From JAKFWF01 sp031374115 (GTDB lineage: Bacteria > Pseudomonadota > Alphaproteobacteria > Rhizobiales > Hyphomicrobiaceae), in NCBI GenBank assembly GCA_031374115.1, contig JANMNO010000149.1, forward strand, positions 62,001 to 126,000: DNA of 64,000 nt. The letters run 5' to 3'. The notes beneath the pieces are model-generated. The model ran no database searches and was not told where the DNA came from. It saw nothing but the letters and a program-made list of their open reading frames with translations. Shown here piece after piece: positions 1 through 8,619 of the stretch. Position 1 is the stretch's first letter. Each line of letters opens with the position of its first letter. The translations under genes and the position numbers were made by a program.

Positions 1-1
1 G

Positions 2-349
2 CTGTTGATGGGCCGCAACGGTCCGGCGTTCCTCGCCTATCCAAACTTTCAAATCTTTACCAAGTGGAACCAGTCGTTGACCTACGCGGTAACCGCGGCC
101 TATCTTGCAACCCGGATCGAGGGTGCATCGCCAATGCGGCGCGGCAACGCGCCGGTTACAGTCTTGCAGGCCGATCAGATCATCGAGCTTCAGACGCTGC
201 TGTCCAAGCGCGGGTTTCCGGCTGGTGAGCCGGACGGTAAGCTCGGCGCCGGGAGCCGCAGTGCAATCAAGAGCGCGCAGATCAAGTTCGGTCTACCCGC
301 CGATAGTTACCCGACAACAGAGTTGATCGATCGGCTCCGGCGTCTTTGA
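2..349 (+). CDS. Lytic murein transglycosylase, C-terminal part (5' end outside window)
   Basis: This is the end of a periplasmic enzyme that cleaves peptidoglycan glycan strands to give anhydro-muropeptides. The visible first ~40 residues (PAFLAYPNFQIFTKWN and SLTYAVTAAYLATRI) match the end of the MltB-type transglycosylase domain, where the chain packs with an NF...YN.S..YA pattern. After a short linker, residues ~50-110 form a PG_binding_1 module (LQTLLSKRGFPAGEPDGKLG ... IKSAQIKFGLP). The reading frame is open to the left edge, so the catalytic glutamate and the signal peptide lie outside the window. Nothing shows whether it is co-transcribed with the next gene, which starts 38 bases downstream on the same strand. 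Confidence 0.88.
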   Translation: MLMGRNGPAFLAYPNFQIFTKWNQSLTYAVTAAYLATRIEGASPMRRGNAPVTVLQADQIIELQTLLSKRGFPAGEPDGKLGAGSRSAIKSAQIKFGLPADSYPTTELIDRLRRL

Positions 350-387
350 CGTACGAAAATTAGAAACCTGATCGACTGTCGCGTTCC

Positions 388-1929
388 ATGCACACCGCCA
401 TCCCGACCTTAGAGCAAGGCAGAGTAGCCTCAGCCGTCGCGTCATCCACGCGATGGCTGACCGCCGGTGGCATCCGACCGCTGTTGGTGTTCATCGCGGC
501 TCACATTTTGGTGTGGACGGCCGCCATGAGCATATCCCGGCTGCCGGGCGTGCTGTGGGACGACATGCTCGAAACCTATTCATGGGGCCAGCACTGGCAG
601 CTTGGATACTATAAGCACCCGCCATTTTACGCGTGGATTGCGGGCTCTTGGTTCCAGTTCATGCCGCGGACCGACTGGTCGTTCTATTTGCTCTCGGCCG
701 TCAACGTCGGCATCGGCTTTGCCGGAGTCTGGGCCCTCGCAACTTGCTTTTTGAAGAAGGGCGGGCGGCTGCTCGCGGTTCTGCCGCTCGCCTTCATGCC
801 GTCGTATAACTACCTCGCCTCGAATTTCGATGCGAACACGATTTTGCTGTCGCTTTGGCCATGGACGACCTACGCGTTCGTGAAGTCGCTGGAGACCCGC
901 TCGTTACGCAGTAGCGTAGCACTCGGCGCCTTGGCCGCTGCCTGCATGCTGTCGAAGTATTACTCCATCCTGCTGCTGGGGACCTTTTTTCTGGCGGCGC
1001 TAACTCATCCGCAATTGCGGCGCTATTTCGCTTCCCCCGCACCCTACGTTGCGGTGGCCGTTGCTGCCCTCCTGCTTGCGCCGCACATCTGGTGGGCGTT
1101 CTCGAACGATTGGCCGCCGATCAAGTACGCACTTGGCAAAACGGGCTACGCTTGGGCGTCGAGTTTCGGCAAGGCTGCCGGCACCGTGTTCGCCGGTATC
1201 GCGATCAACCTCGTACCGGCCGGCATTTTGATCTCGGCCCTGCGCCGGGCAAATCCTGAGCTCGTTGCCGGTGCTTGGCGCAAACTCCTCTCTCCCGAGC
1301 GCCGGTGGATCGCGATCCTGGCTACCGGCCCGACGGTCGCGACGATCCTGTTGGGCATCGCCGGCTACGTGAAGATATCTTTCGGTTTCCTGATCCCGGC
1401 ATTCTTCATGTTGCCGATGATGATCATGCTGGCGATGGAACCGACCATTACCCGCAGCACGGTAGCAGGCGTTGCGCGCGCAGTGGTGATGGTCTTGTGC
1501 GCGGCCTTGCTGGCAGCACCCGGCGTCGCGGTCGGATCGTTTTATCTACGCATCAAGGGCACCGTCGACGTCAGTGCGATTGCGGCGCGCGATGCGGCAA
1601 GCATCTGGTCGGACACCTTCGATGTGCCTCTGCGGATCGTTGCGGGTTCGGAAAAGTACTCCATCGCCCTTCCGTTCTATGCGCCATCGAGCCCCGCTGA
1701 GTTCACGCACTTCGCGCTCGACCAAGCCCCGTGGATCACACCCGCCCGTATCGCAACCGAGGGCATACTTTCCATTTGCGACGCTGGCGACACCAGCTGC
1801 GCTGCCTTAGCCGATCGCACCGCCCACGCGGGCACCCGGCGGTTTCCGGTGACGATCAGCAAGACGTTTGCTGGCATCAAGGGACCCGAAGTACCCCTGG
1901 TCTACATCATGACACCGCCGGTGCCGTGA
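388..1929 (+). CDS. Glycosyltransferase family 39 (ArnT/PMT-like) integral membrane protein
   Basis: A 513-residue GT-C fold transferase that probably moves a sugar from a polyprenyl-phosphate donor to an envelope acceptor at the periplasmic face. After the first membrane segment (about residues 30-50) comes an acidic loop, WDDMLETYSWGQ (D58, D59, E62), where GT-C enzymes carry their catalytic carboxylates, followed by KHPPFYAW, typical of GT39 proteins of this order. About ten further hydrophobic segments follow, and the last ~120 residues form a soluble periplasmic domain. The true acceptor cannot be told from sequence. The gene converges on recR, with only three bases between the stop codons. 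Confidence 0.82.
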   Translation: MHTAIPTLEQGRVASAVASSTRWLTAGGIRPLLVFIAAHILVWTAAMSISRLPGVLWDDMLETYSWGQHWQLGYYKHPPFYAWIAGSWFQFMPRTDWSFYLLSAVNVGIGFAGVWALATCFLKKGGRLLAVLPLAFMPSYNYLASNFDANTILLSLWPWTTYAFVKSLETRSLRSSVALGALAAACMLSKYYSILLLGTFFLAALTHPQLRRYFASPAPYVAVAVAALLLAPHIWWAFSNDWPPIKYALGKTGYAWASSFGKAAGTVFAGIAINLVPAGILISALRRANPELVAGAWRKLLSPERRWIAILATGPTVATILLGIAGYVKISFGFLIPAFFMLPMMIMLAMEPTITRSTVAGVARAVVMVLCAALLAAPGVAVGSFYLRIKGTVDVSAIAARDAASIWSDTFDVPLRIVAGSEKYSIALPFYAPSSPAEFTHFALDQAPWITPARIATEGILSICDAGDTSCAALADRTAHAGTRRFPVTISKTFAGIKGPEVPLVYIMTPPVP

Positions 1930-1932
1930 CGT

Positions 1933-2550
1933 TCAAACCCGGCGCCGGGATTTGATCGCGGCGGCGAGCGTGCCCTCGTCCAGATAGTCCAGTTCGCCGC
2001 CCACCGGCACACCTTGGGCAAGTCGCGAAATGGCGAGCGGATTGCCCGGCCCGGCATCTTCGAGACGCTCGGTCACGTAGTGCGCGGTCGATTGCCCCTC
2101 GACGGTAGCATTGAGCGCCAGCAATACTTCGCGCACCTCGCCTGAGGCAACGCGGGTCAGCAAGCTTGCGATGTTGAGCCGTTCTGGCCCCACACCATCC
2201 AACGGCGACAAGTGTCCACCCAGCACGTGATAGCGCGCGTTGAGGACGCCGGCACGTTCCAGCGCCCACAGATCGCCGATCTCTTCGACGACCACAATGA
2301 GCGAGGGATCGCGACGCGGATCCTGGCAGATCGTGCACGGTGAAACCGTATCGATGTTACCGCACGTGGGGCATTCCATCAGCTTGTCAGCCGCATTCGT
2401 CATGGCTTGCGCCAATGGCACCAGCAGATCCTGCCGCCGCTTCAACAACGCGAGCGCAGCTTTACGACCAGAGCGCGGACCAAGACCGGGCAGGCGCGAG
2501 AGCAATTGAATGAGCCGCTCGATCTCGGGCCCGGCCGTCTGCTTAACCAT
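1933..2550 (-). CDS. recR: Recombination mediator protein RecR
   Basis: RecR (205 aa) works with RecO (and RecF) to load RecA on SSB-coated single-stranded DNA. The helix-hairpin-helix part lies near residues 12-35 (LPGLGPRSGRKAAL). A four-cysteine zinc finger follows (CPTCGNIDTVSPCTIC, C60/C63/C72/C75), then a Toprim domain starting VVVEEIGDLWALE and a C-terminal Walker-B-like segment. All family landmarks and the length are normal. It is the last gene of the minus-strand cluster dnaX-ybaB-recR, only 12 bases after ybaB, the common bacterial order, so co-transcription is very likely. Confidence 0.97.
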   Translation of the reverse strand: MVKQTAGPEIERLIQLLSRLPGLGPRSGRKAALALLKRRQDLLVPLAQAMTNAADKLMECPTCGNIDTVSPCTICQDPRRDPSLIVVVEEIGDLWALERAGVLNARYHVLGGHLSPLDGVGPERLNIASLLTRVASGEVREVLLALNATVEGQSTAHYVTERLEDAGPGNPLAISRLAQGVPVGGELDYLDEGTLAAAIKSRRRV

Positions 2551-2562
2551 CGATGTCTCGGA

Positions 2563-2883
2563 TCAAAATAGCTTCAGGCCAGGCGGCAAAGGCAGGCCAC
2601 CGGTCACATCCTGCATCTTGGCTTGCAGCATTTCTTCGGCTTTCGCCTTCGCATCGCCGACGGCGGCAACGATCAGATCCTCCAGGATCTCCACCTCTTC
2701 CGGCTTCATCAAACTTGGATCGATTCTGATCCGTTTGAGGCTCGCCTTGCCATCGAGCATGACGGTTACGAGACCGCCGCCCGATTGGCCCGGAACCTCG
2801 GCTTGGGCGAGCTCCTCCTGCATGGTCTGCATGCGGCTTTGCATCTGCCCCAGCTGCTTCATCATGCCCATGATATCTTTCAC
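2563..2883 (-). CDS. ybaB: YbaB/EbfC family nucleoid-associated protein
   Basis: A small (106 aa) DNA-binding protein that forms tweezer-like dimers and coats DNA. It starts MKDIMGMMKQLGQMQ, the methionine/glutamine-rich helix typical of the family, followed by the conserved core GGLVTVMLDGKASLKRIRID and a C-terminal helix rich in alanine and lysine. It sits between dnaX (13 bases upstream) and recR (12 bases downstream), the canonical arrangement, which suggests shared transcription and some role near recombination or replication. Start ATG at 2883 is the only sensible choice for the family length. Confidence 0.95.
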   Translation of the reverse strand: MKDIMGMMKQLGQMQSRMQTMQEELAQAEVPGQSGGGLVTVMLDGKASLKRIRIDPSLMKPEEVEILEDLIVAAVGDAKAKAEEMLQAKMQDVTGGLPLPPGLKLF

Positions 2884-2896
2884 GGCTCAGTCTCCT

Positions 2897-4618
2897 TCAG
2901 GCTTGTTCGCTTCGCTTGCGGCGGGGCGGCAACGGTCGCACAGCTTTGATCTCGGCCTCGGGGAATGCTGCAAGCACCGCTGCCACCGCCGGGTGTGTCT
3001 TGACACCGGCGAGTTGGGCGGCTTCCGCCGCGCGCCGGACTTCCCCGACAGGGGCTTCACCTGGGCCGCGCCCAACCGACACCACCCAGCGCTTGGCCGT
3101 CCATTTCGTCAGCTTCTCGCCCAGTTCACCAGCCAACCCCGCTGGCGCGCCATCCAGCAGCGCGATCTCGATGTGGCCAGGCTCGAACCGCAGCAGGCTG
3201 ACTTGGTCTTCAAGGTGCACTTTTAGCCGGGCATCGCGAAACCGACCGGCGAGATCCACCACCTCGGCAAACGAATGCGGCTGAGGCTCGGGTGGTTGCA
3301 TCGCCGCTACCGCGGCCGGTGCTGCGACGGGCGCAGAATTGAGCGGTGCGCGCGGTTCCGGTTCATGGTTTTCAGGCGCGGGCGCGCGGCTGCCGCGTGG
3401 CGCGGGGAGGGCACCGCCCAGTGTGCGGATGATCTCGTCCGGAGTCGGCAGATCGGCGGTGTGACACAGGCGAATCAGAACCATCTCGGCGGCGGCTAGC
3501 GGGCTTGGCGCGCGTGCCGCTTCCTCAATTCCCTTCAGCAGCATTTGCCAGGCGCGCGTCAGCAGATTGAGCGACAGTTGAGCTGCCAACGCCGCCGACC
3601 GCTTTTTTTCGTCGGACGACAATGCTTCGCCCGCACCTGCGACCCCAGCAACCTTCATGCGCGTCGTGATGTGTACCGCGTCTGCCAGATCGCCGAGCAC
3701 TTGAACCGGCTCGGCGCCCGCCAGATGCAAACTTGCAAACCGCTCGAGCACCGAGGCCGTTTTTCCAGCCATCATGTCGTCGAGCAGATCGAGAATGAGA
3801 CTGCGGTCGGCCAGGCCCAACATAGCGCGCACGGCACTTGCGGTGACCTTGCCGGCACCCATCGCAATCGCCTGATCGAGGATCGACAGTCCATCACGGA
3901 CCGAGCCTTCGGCCGCGCGTGCGACCAGCGCCAGCGCATCGGGATCAGCAGTCACGCCTTCAACGGTGGCAATGCGGGCGAAATGCTTCGACAGCTCCGG
4001 GATTTCGACGCGGCGCAGATCGAACCGCTGGCAGCGCGACAGCACCGTCACCGGCACCTTGCGGATCTCCGTCGTCGCGAAGATGAACTTCACATGCTGC
4101 GGCGGCTCCTCGAGTGTCTTCAGCAGCGCGTTGAAAGCGCCCTTCGAGAGCATGTGAACTTCGTCGATGATGAAGACTTTGGTGCGCGCCATCAGCGGCC
4201 GGTAGCGCGCGCTTTCGATGATCTCGCGCATGTTGTCGACGCCGGTATTCGACGCGGCGTCCATTTCGACGACGTCTGGGTGGCGGCTGGCGATGATCTC
4301 GGCGCAGTGAACGCCATGACCGTCCATGGTGACGGTCGGACGATCGGGCAACCCTGGTTTCGAATAGTTGAGCGCGCGGGCGAGGATCCGGGCGGTGGTC
4401 GTCTTACCAACGCCGCGCACCCCCGTCAGCATGTAGCCTTGCGCGATGCGGTCGGCCTTGAACGCGTTTTCGAGCGTTCGCACCATCGCCTGCTGGCCGA
4501 TCAGATCGTCGAACGTCTCCGGCCGGTACTTGCGCGCCAGCACGACATACGGCTTCGCTGGAACCTCTGGCTCCGGTGGCTTATCCGCGGATTTATCGTC
4601 CGTTGTCTTGTTCGCCAT
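2897..4618 (-). CDS. dnaX: DNA polymerase III subunits gamma and tau
   Basis: Clamp-loader ATPase of the replisome. Starting at the ATG at 4618 gives 573 residues; an upstream ATG at 4660 would add 14 residues unlike the family. Core motifs are present: KYRPETFDDLIGQ, Walker A GVRGVGKTT, Walker B with IIDEVHMLS, the LLKTLEEPP segment and the SRC motif (LSRCQRFDLRR). The four-cysteine zinc knuckle between Walker A and B is nearly gone: only one cysteine remains in DGHGVHCAEIIASRHPD. A proline/alanine-rich linker (about residues 395-440) precedes the tau C-terminal domain, which contacts the polymerase. No slippery A-run for a programmed gamma frameshift was noticed. It is preceded by the SRP RNA gene and followed by ybaB and recR. 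Confidence 0.95.
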   Translation of the reverse strand: MANKTTDDKSADKPPEPEVPAKPYVVLARKYRPETFDDLIGQQAMVRTLENAFKADRIAQGYMLTGVRGVGKTTTARILARALNYSKPGLPDRPTVTMDGHGVHCAEIIASRHPDVVEMDAASNTGVDNMREIIESARYRPLMARTKVFIIDEVHMLSKGAFNALLKTLEEPPQHVKFIFATTEIRKVPVTVLSRCQRFDLRRVEIPELSKHFARIATVEGVTADPDALALVARAAEGSVRDGLSILDQAIAMGAGKVTASAVRAMLGLADRSLILDLLDDMMAGKTASVLERFASLHLAGAEPVQVLGDLADAVHITTRMKVAGVAGAGEALSSDEKKRSAALAAQLSLNLLTRAWQMLLKGIEEAARAPSPLAAAEMVLIRLCHTADLPTPDEIIRTLGGALPAPRGSRAPAPENHEPEPRAPLNSAPVAAPAAVAAMQPPEPQPHSFAEVVDLAGRFRDARLKVHLEDQVSLLRFEPGHIEIALLDGAPAGLAGELGEKLTKWTAKRWVVSVGRGPGEAPVGEVRRAAEAAQLAGVKTHPAVAAVLAAFPEAEIKAVRPLPPRRKRSEQA

Positions 4619-4687
4619 GCTGCCTTGGCCGCCTGCTTTACGCGGAAGGGCCGGCGGCACTGAGGCTCACGCGGCGATAAGCAAAAT

Positions 4688-4784
4688 GAGGAAGCTGACC
4701 AACGACCCATATCCGGCTCGTTAGGGCTGCTACCTTCCGGTCCTGACCCGGTTGGCGAGAGACACGTCCGCAGCCAACTTCCCC
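4688..4784 (-). ncRNA. ffs: Signal recognition particle RNA, small (4.5S-like) type
   Basis: On the minus strand the sequence contains the universal SRP domain IV core, GTCAGGACCGGAAGGTAGCA, with the GGAA tetraloop flanked by the internal-loop bases that bind Ffh. The ends pair well: GGGGAAGTTGGC at the 5' side with GTCAGCTTCCTC at the 3' side, a 12-pair terminal stem with a few G-U pairs. I set the ends by this stem, giving about 97 nt; the mature ends may differ by a few bases. The RNA guides ribosomes making membrane proteins to FtsY. Its place just upstream of dnaX on the same strand is standard in alphaproteobacteria. Confidence 0.93.
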
Positions 4785-4925
4785 AAACGCTATATGGCGG
4801 GGAATGCCGCCGAGGGCAAGAGTTGTTGCGGGCCTATCCCACGCCGGATCATTCGAGGCCGACGACTTACACACTGGCTTGAGGCTCGCCGACACCAGAC
4901 TGGAAATCGCTGCGTCACTGCCCAA

Positions 4926-5648
4926 TTAGTCCCCGCGCAACTGCCGCGTCGCCACCGGGTACAGCCCCTCCTGGCCCAGCATCCAGACCGACAATCCATC
5001 GTCGCCGAATAAAGGCACGAACGCATCATCGAGAACATTCAACCCACCAGCAAAAGCGCCGAACGCCGGTAACACTAGCCGCAGGCCGTTGCCGACGAAG
5101 CACGGACGCCGCAGCGTGCTGCCATACAGCGACAACTTCGCCGCTGGATGCATGTGGCCGGCAATCTCGTGGGTGACGCGGCCGTGGCTCGGCACGTGAC
5201 GCAAGCGCACACCTTCGAGCTCCATCTCATCGACCACCTCACCGCCGAACTTCGCTGCCAACACCGGATCGTGGTTGCCGGTGACCCAGATCCAGCGCCG
5301 ATCTTCCTGCATGATGTGCAGAATATCGAGATCGTCGCGGCAGATCCGGTTTGATGCGCCGACATCGTGCAGGCTGTCACCCAGCGCAATTACGGTGTCG
5401 ACCTCGTACCGATCGATCGTCTCGGCCAGCCGCATCAATGTTTGGCGTGTATCATAGGGTGGTAACATCGAACCGCGCCGGGCATACGACGAGCCCTTCT
5501 CCAGATGTAGATCGGTAATGATCAGCGCCTTCTCGGCGTGCCAATAGAGGCTGCCCGATTGGTCGGCGATGAACGATTTCCCGCATAACGAAATCGGCTG
5601 CGTGTTGAAATCCTGCAAACCGAAACGCTCGGGCTTCAATTCCAACAT
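4926..5648 (-). CDS. pdeM: Ligase-associated DNA damage response endonuclease PdeM (metallophosphoesterase)
   Basis: A calcineurin-like metallophosphoesterase of 240 residues. The dimetal motifs appear in order: TDLHLEKG (D-x-H), ALGDSLHD (GD), VTGNHDP (GNHD), then HVPSHGRV and AGHMHPA (GHxH). The N-terminal ADQSGSLYWHAEKAL stretch is characteristic of the PdeM family, whose members cluster with the Lhr-type helicase, an ATP-dependent DNA ligase and an MBL-fold exonuclease. Here only the helicase is adjacent: its stop lies two bases upstream of this start, so they are surely one transcript. Ligase and nuclease partners are not in the window. Confidence 0.9.
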   Translation of the reverse strand: MLELKPERFGLQDFNTQPISLCGKSFIADQSGSLYWHAEKALIITDLHLEKGSSYARRGSMLPPYDTRQTLMRLAETIDRYEVDTVIALGDSLHDVGASNRICRDDLDILHIMQEDRRWIWVTGNHDPVLAAKFGGEVVDEMELEGVRLRHVPSHGRVTHEIAGHMHPAAKLSLYGSTLRRPCFVGNGLRLVLPAFGAFAGGLNVLDDAFVPLFGDDGLSVWMLGQEGLYPVATRQLRGD

Positions 5649-5650
5649 TG

Positions 5651-8215
5651 CTATCCCCCCATCGCCTCCGCGATCAACGCTTCCGAAGCCTCGCGCAGCA
5701 AACTGTCCCCGCCCTTACCTGCCACCGACTCGCGGCCGATCTCCAGCAAGATCGGCACGGACAGCGGCGAGGCCCGACTCAACGCGTGATGATTTATACT
5801 ACCCTTCACGCGGCTGAGAAATTCGGCCAATCGCCGGATATCCAATAGTCCCGTTGCCGCATCGGCCCAGGCGGCTTCGAGCAAGATGTGATGCGGATCG
5901 TGCTGGCGCAGCACATCGTAGATCAGGTTTGTCGAGATCGTCACCTGCCTGCCGGATTTCTCTTTGCCCGGAAAACGCCGCTCGATAAGCCCGGCGATTA
6001 CGGCGCAAATGCGAAATGTGCGCTTCATCAGCGAGCTCTCAGCAAGCCACGCTTCGAGATCGTCGCCCAGCATGTCCTCGGCAAACAGCCGGTCGAGATC
6101 GAGGCGCCCGTCGGCGATCATGGCCGACAGATCACCCGCCGCCCAAACCGACAACCCGTAGTCGTTGGCAACGAACCCCAGCGGTCGTGCGCGTGCCCGT
6201 TCAAGCCGCCGCGTCAGCAACATGCCGAACGTCTGGTGCGCAAGCCGGCCCTCGAACGGATACACGACCAGGTAATGCCGGTCTTCGCGCGGAAAGGTCT
6301 CGACCAGCACTTCCGTTGCGGTCGGCAGCGCGGACTTTATTGCTTGCAGGCCGAGCCATTCGCGCACCGGTAACGGCAAGCCCGGCCACGTCGTATCGTC
6401 AGCGAGCATCGCCCGAACGCGGCTCGCCAGATGGGTCGATAGCGGAAATTTCCCGCCAGGATAACTCGGGATCATCGGCGACTTGGCCCAGCTACGGGTG
6501 ACGTAGACCTCGCTGTCTTTCACGCCTTCGAGACGCAAGATCTCGCCGGCGAAAACAAAAGTATCCCCCGGCGTCATTTCACCCGCCCACCACTCGTCCA
6601 TTTGTCCCAACACCCGACCACCCATCATCGGCTTGCCGCGCTTGCCTGGACGCCCGTCCGCGGATGACGGCCGCTGACCCTTTCCGATCAACCGGACCTT
6701 GAGCATCTCGCTATCGACGATTGTGCCAACGTTCATGCGGTGTTGTTGGGCAAGCCTTGGATGAGCGATGCGCACGTGGCCGTCACCGGTCGGGCGAAGG
6801 CGCGCGTAGCGTTCGTAGGAGCGCAACGCATAACCACCGGTCGCAACGAAATCGAGGACGCGATCGAAGTCGAGGCGGGTGAGTTCACAGTAGGGCGCAG
6901 CGGAGCGCACCTCGCCGTACAACTCGGCCGGCCGAAAGGGCGCGCTGCAGGCGATGCCCATCACATGTTGACACAAAACATCGAGGCCACCGGCGCGGAC
7001 GAGCTGCACGTCCTGGACATTGGCTTCCGCCGCATCAAGTGCCGCGCGGCATTCGAGCACCTCGAACCGGTTGCCCGGCACCAGGATCGCGCGCGACGGC
7101 TCGTCGAGGCGGTGATTGGCGCGGCCGATGCGCTGGATCAAGCGGCTGGCCCCTTTCGGTGCGCCGACATTGATGACGAGATCGACATCGCCCCAGTCGA
7201 TACCCAGATCGAGTGTCGACGTACATACGACCGCCTTGAGTTTTCCCGCCGCCATCGCAGCTTCCACCCGCCGCCGCTGCGTTGCGTCGAGCGAACCGTG
7301 ATGGAGGGCGATCGGTAGATTGTCCTCATTCGCCTTCCACAGTTCCTGGAACAAGATCTCGGCTTGGCTGCGGGTATTTACGAACAGGAGGGTCAGCTTG
7401 TACGCTTTCAGCGTCTCGTAGATTTGGTGAACGGCATAGCGCGCCGTATGCCCCGACCAGGGCAGCGGCTCGTCGGTTTCGAGGATGGTGATGTGCGGCT
7501 TGGCGCCGCCTCCGGTGATCACCAGATCGCCGAGCATGGTGCGATCATTCGGCATCGTCTGCGGAACGATGTAGGCCTGCAGCTCGGACGGCCGCGCCAC
7601 CGTCGCGGACAAGCCGATGGTGATCAATCCCGGCGCCAAAGTCCGCAGTCGCGCCAGCCCCAACGCCATCAGGTCGCCACGCTTCGATGCCGACAACGCG
7701 TGCAATTCGTCGAGGACGACAAACTTCAAATCGCGGAATAGAAAATGAGCATCTTCGTGGCTGATCAAAAGTGCGATCTGCTCGGGCGTGGTGAGCAGGA
7801 TCTCGGGCGGTTTCGATCGTTGCCGGGTTCGCTTGGCAACGGACGTGTCGCCGGTGCGCGTCTCGATGCGGATCGGCAATCCCATCTCGGCGACCGGTTG
7901 CGTCAAGTTACGTGCGACGTCGACCGCCAGCGCCTTCAACGGCGAAATGTAGAGCGTGTGCAGCCCAGCCCCTTCGGCGGGTTTTGCTCCGTTCGCCGTC
8001 AGATCAACGAGGCTCGGCAAAAAACCGGCGAGCGTCTTGCCGGCCCCCGTCGGCGCGATCAGAAGCGTCGATCGTCCGGCGCGCGCCCGCTCCACTAAGG
8101 CCAGCTGATGCGTCCTCGGCGCCCAGCCGCGCTTCGCGAACCAGGCCTCGAACACCGGCGGCAGTAGCGGCCGCGCCACCGTTCTTGCCCGTCTTCGCTT
8201 TACGATTACGCCCAC
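5651..8215 (-). CDS. Ligase-associated DNA damage response DEXH helicase (Lhr-type)
   Basis: An 854-residue superfamily 2 helicase, probably a 3'-5' ATP-dependent translocase in DNA repair. Motif I is APTGAGKTLAG near residue 55, motif II is VLDELHAL (DEXH), motif III is LSATVARPSEL, and motifs V and VI follow in the second RecA fold (TSTLDLGIDWG, QRIGRANHR). The C-terminal half, after ~residue 430, corresponds to the winged-helix and Lhr-specific beta-barrel regions and contains GRVLGQMDEWWAGEMTPGDTF. It starts with GTG at 8215. The downstream gene pdeM begins two bases after the stop. Length is typical of the ligase-associated short Lhr group, not the ~1500-residue Lhr of enterobacteria. 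Confidence 0.9.
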   Translation of the reverse strand: MGVIVKRRRARTVARPLLPPVFEAWFAKRGWAPRTHQLALVERARAGRSTLLIAPTGAGKTLAGFLPSLVDLTANGAKPAEGAGLHTLYISPLKALAVDVARNLTQPVAEMGLPIRIETRTGDTSVAKRTRQRSKPPEILLTTPEQIALLISHEDAHFLFRDLKFVVLDELHALSASKRGDLMALGLARLRTLAPGLITIGLSATVARPSELQAYIVPQTMPNDRTMLGDLVITGGGAKPHITILETDEPLPWSGHTARYAVHQIYETLKAYKLTLLFVNTRSQAEILFQELWKANEDNLPIALHHGSLDATQRRRVEAAMAAGKLKAVVCTSTLDLGIDWGDVDLVINVGAPKGASRLIQRIGRANHRLDEPSRAILVPGNRFEVLECRAALDAAEANVQDVQLVRAGGLDVLCQHVMGIACSAPFRPAELYGEVRSAAPYCELTRLDFDRVLDFVATGGYALRSYERYARLRPTGDGHVRIAHPRLAQQHRMNVGTIVDSEMLKVRLIGKGQRPSSADGRPGKRGKPMMGGRVLGQMDEWWAGEMTPGDTFVFAGEILRLEGVKDSEVYVTRSWAKSPMIPSYPGGKFPLSTHLASRVRAMLADDTTWPGLPLPVREWLGLQAIKSALPTATEVLVETFPREDRHYLVVYPFEGRLAHQTFGMLLTRRLERARARPLGFVANDYGLSVWAAGDLSAMIADGRLDLDRLFAEDMLGDDLEAWLAESSLMKRTFRICAVIAGLIERRFPGKEKSGRQVTISTNLIYDVLRQHDPHHILLEAAWADAATGLLDIRRLAEFLSRVKGSINHHALSRASPLSVPILLEIGRESVAGKGGDSLLREASEALIAEAMGG

Positions 8216-8340
8216 TCGATTCTAACCTTTTGGCGAACGATCAGCGCCGGTCGCATCAGACTGCAAAGTATGTTACCGCAGGGCCGTGCCGCCACCCGGC
8301 GCGACCAATTGACGATGCGACGTTGGAGGATAAACGAACG

Positions 8341-8613
8341 ATGGACCGCGAGCGAATTTTCGGCGGCAATCCGGTGGGCGTGCTGCTCCGCCTGGTGATC
8401 ATTTCGATCGTCGTCGGCATCGTACTGCAGGCGCTCAATATTTCGCCGCCCGACATCCTCTACCGCCTCGAAGTGCTGGTGCAGAACATCTACAGCATGG
8501 GCTTCGGCGCGTTTCGGGGACTGATCAACTATTTTCTCATCGGCGCGGTCGTGGTCATTCCGATCTGGTTCATCGCGCGCCTTCTGGGAGCCTTCCGTAA
8601 TCCGCCGAAGTAG
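8341..8613 (+). CDS. Small membrane protein, DUF6460-like
   Basis: A 90-residue protein starting at the ATG at 8341, which has a clear GGAGG ribosome site a dozen bases upstream. It has two hydrophobic segments: about residues 13-31 (GVLLRLVIISIVVGIVLQAL) and 63-83 (YFLIGAVVVIPIWFIARLLG), with a short amphipathic linker between. The first line DRERIFGGNPVGVLLRL recalls the DUF6460 family of alphaproteobacteria; I make that assignment from memory of the pattern and no function is known. An open frame extends much further upstream, but that part overlaps the helicase antisense and is not coding. It stands alone between the divergent helicase gene and the convergent EAL gene. Confidence 0.72.
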   Translation: MDRERIFGGNPVGVLLRLVIISIVVGIVLQALNISPPDILYRLEVLVQNIYSMGFGAFRGLINYFLIGAVVVIPIWFIARLLGAFRNPPK

Positions 8614-8619
8614 GCGCCA

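Noticed and set aside
3545..4663. 372-codon open frame on the plus strand across dnaX
   Set aside because: It is antisense to a clearly conserved gene, has no ribosome site and no recognisable domain; high G+C sequence keeps antisense frames open.
7912..8340. Upstream extension of the small DUF6460-like frame
   Set aside because: Antisense to the helicase gene; the ATG at 8341 has a good GGAGG site and the conserved N-terminus.
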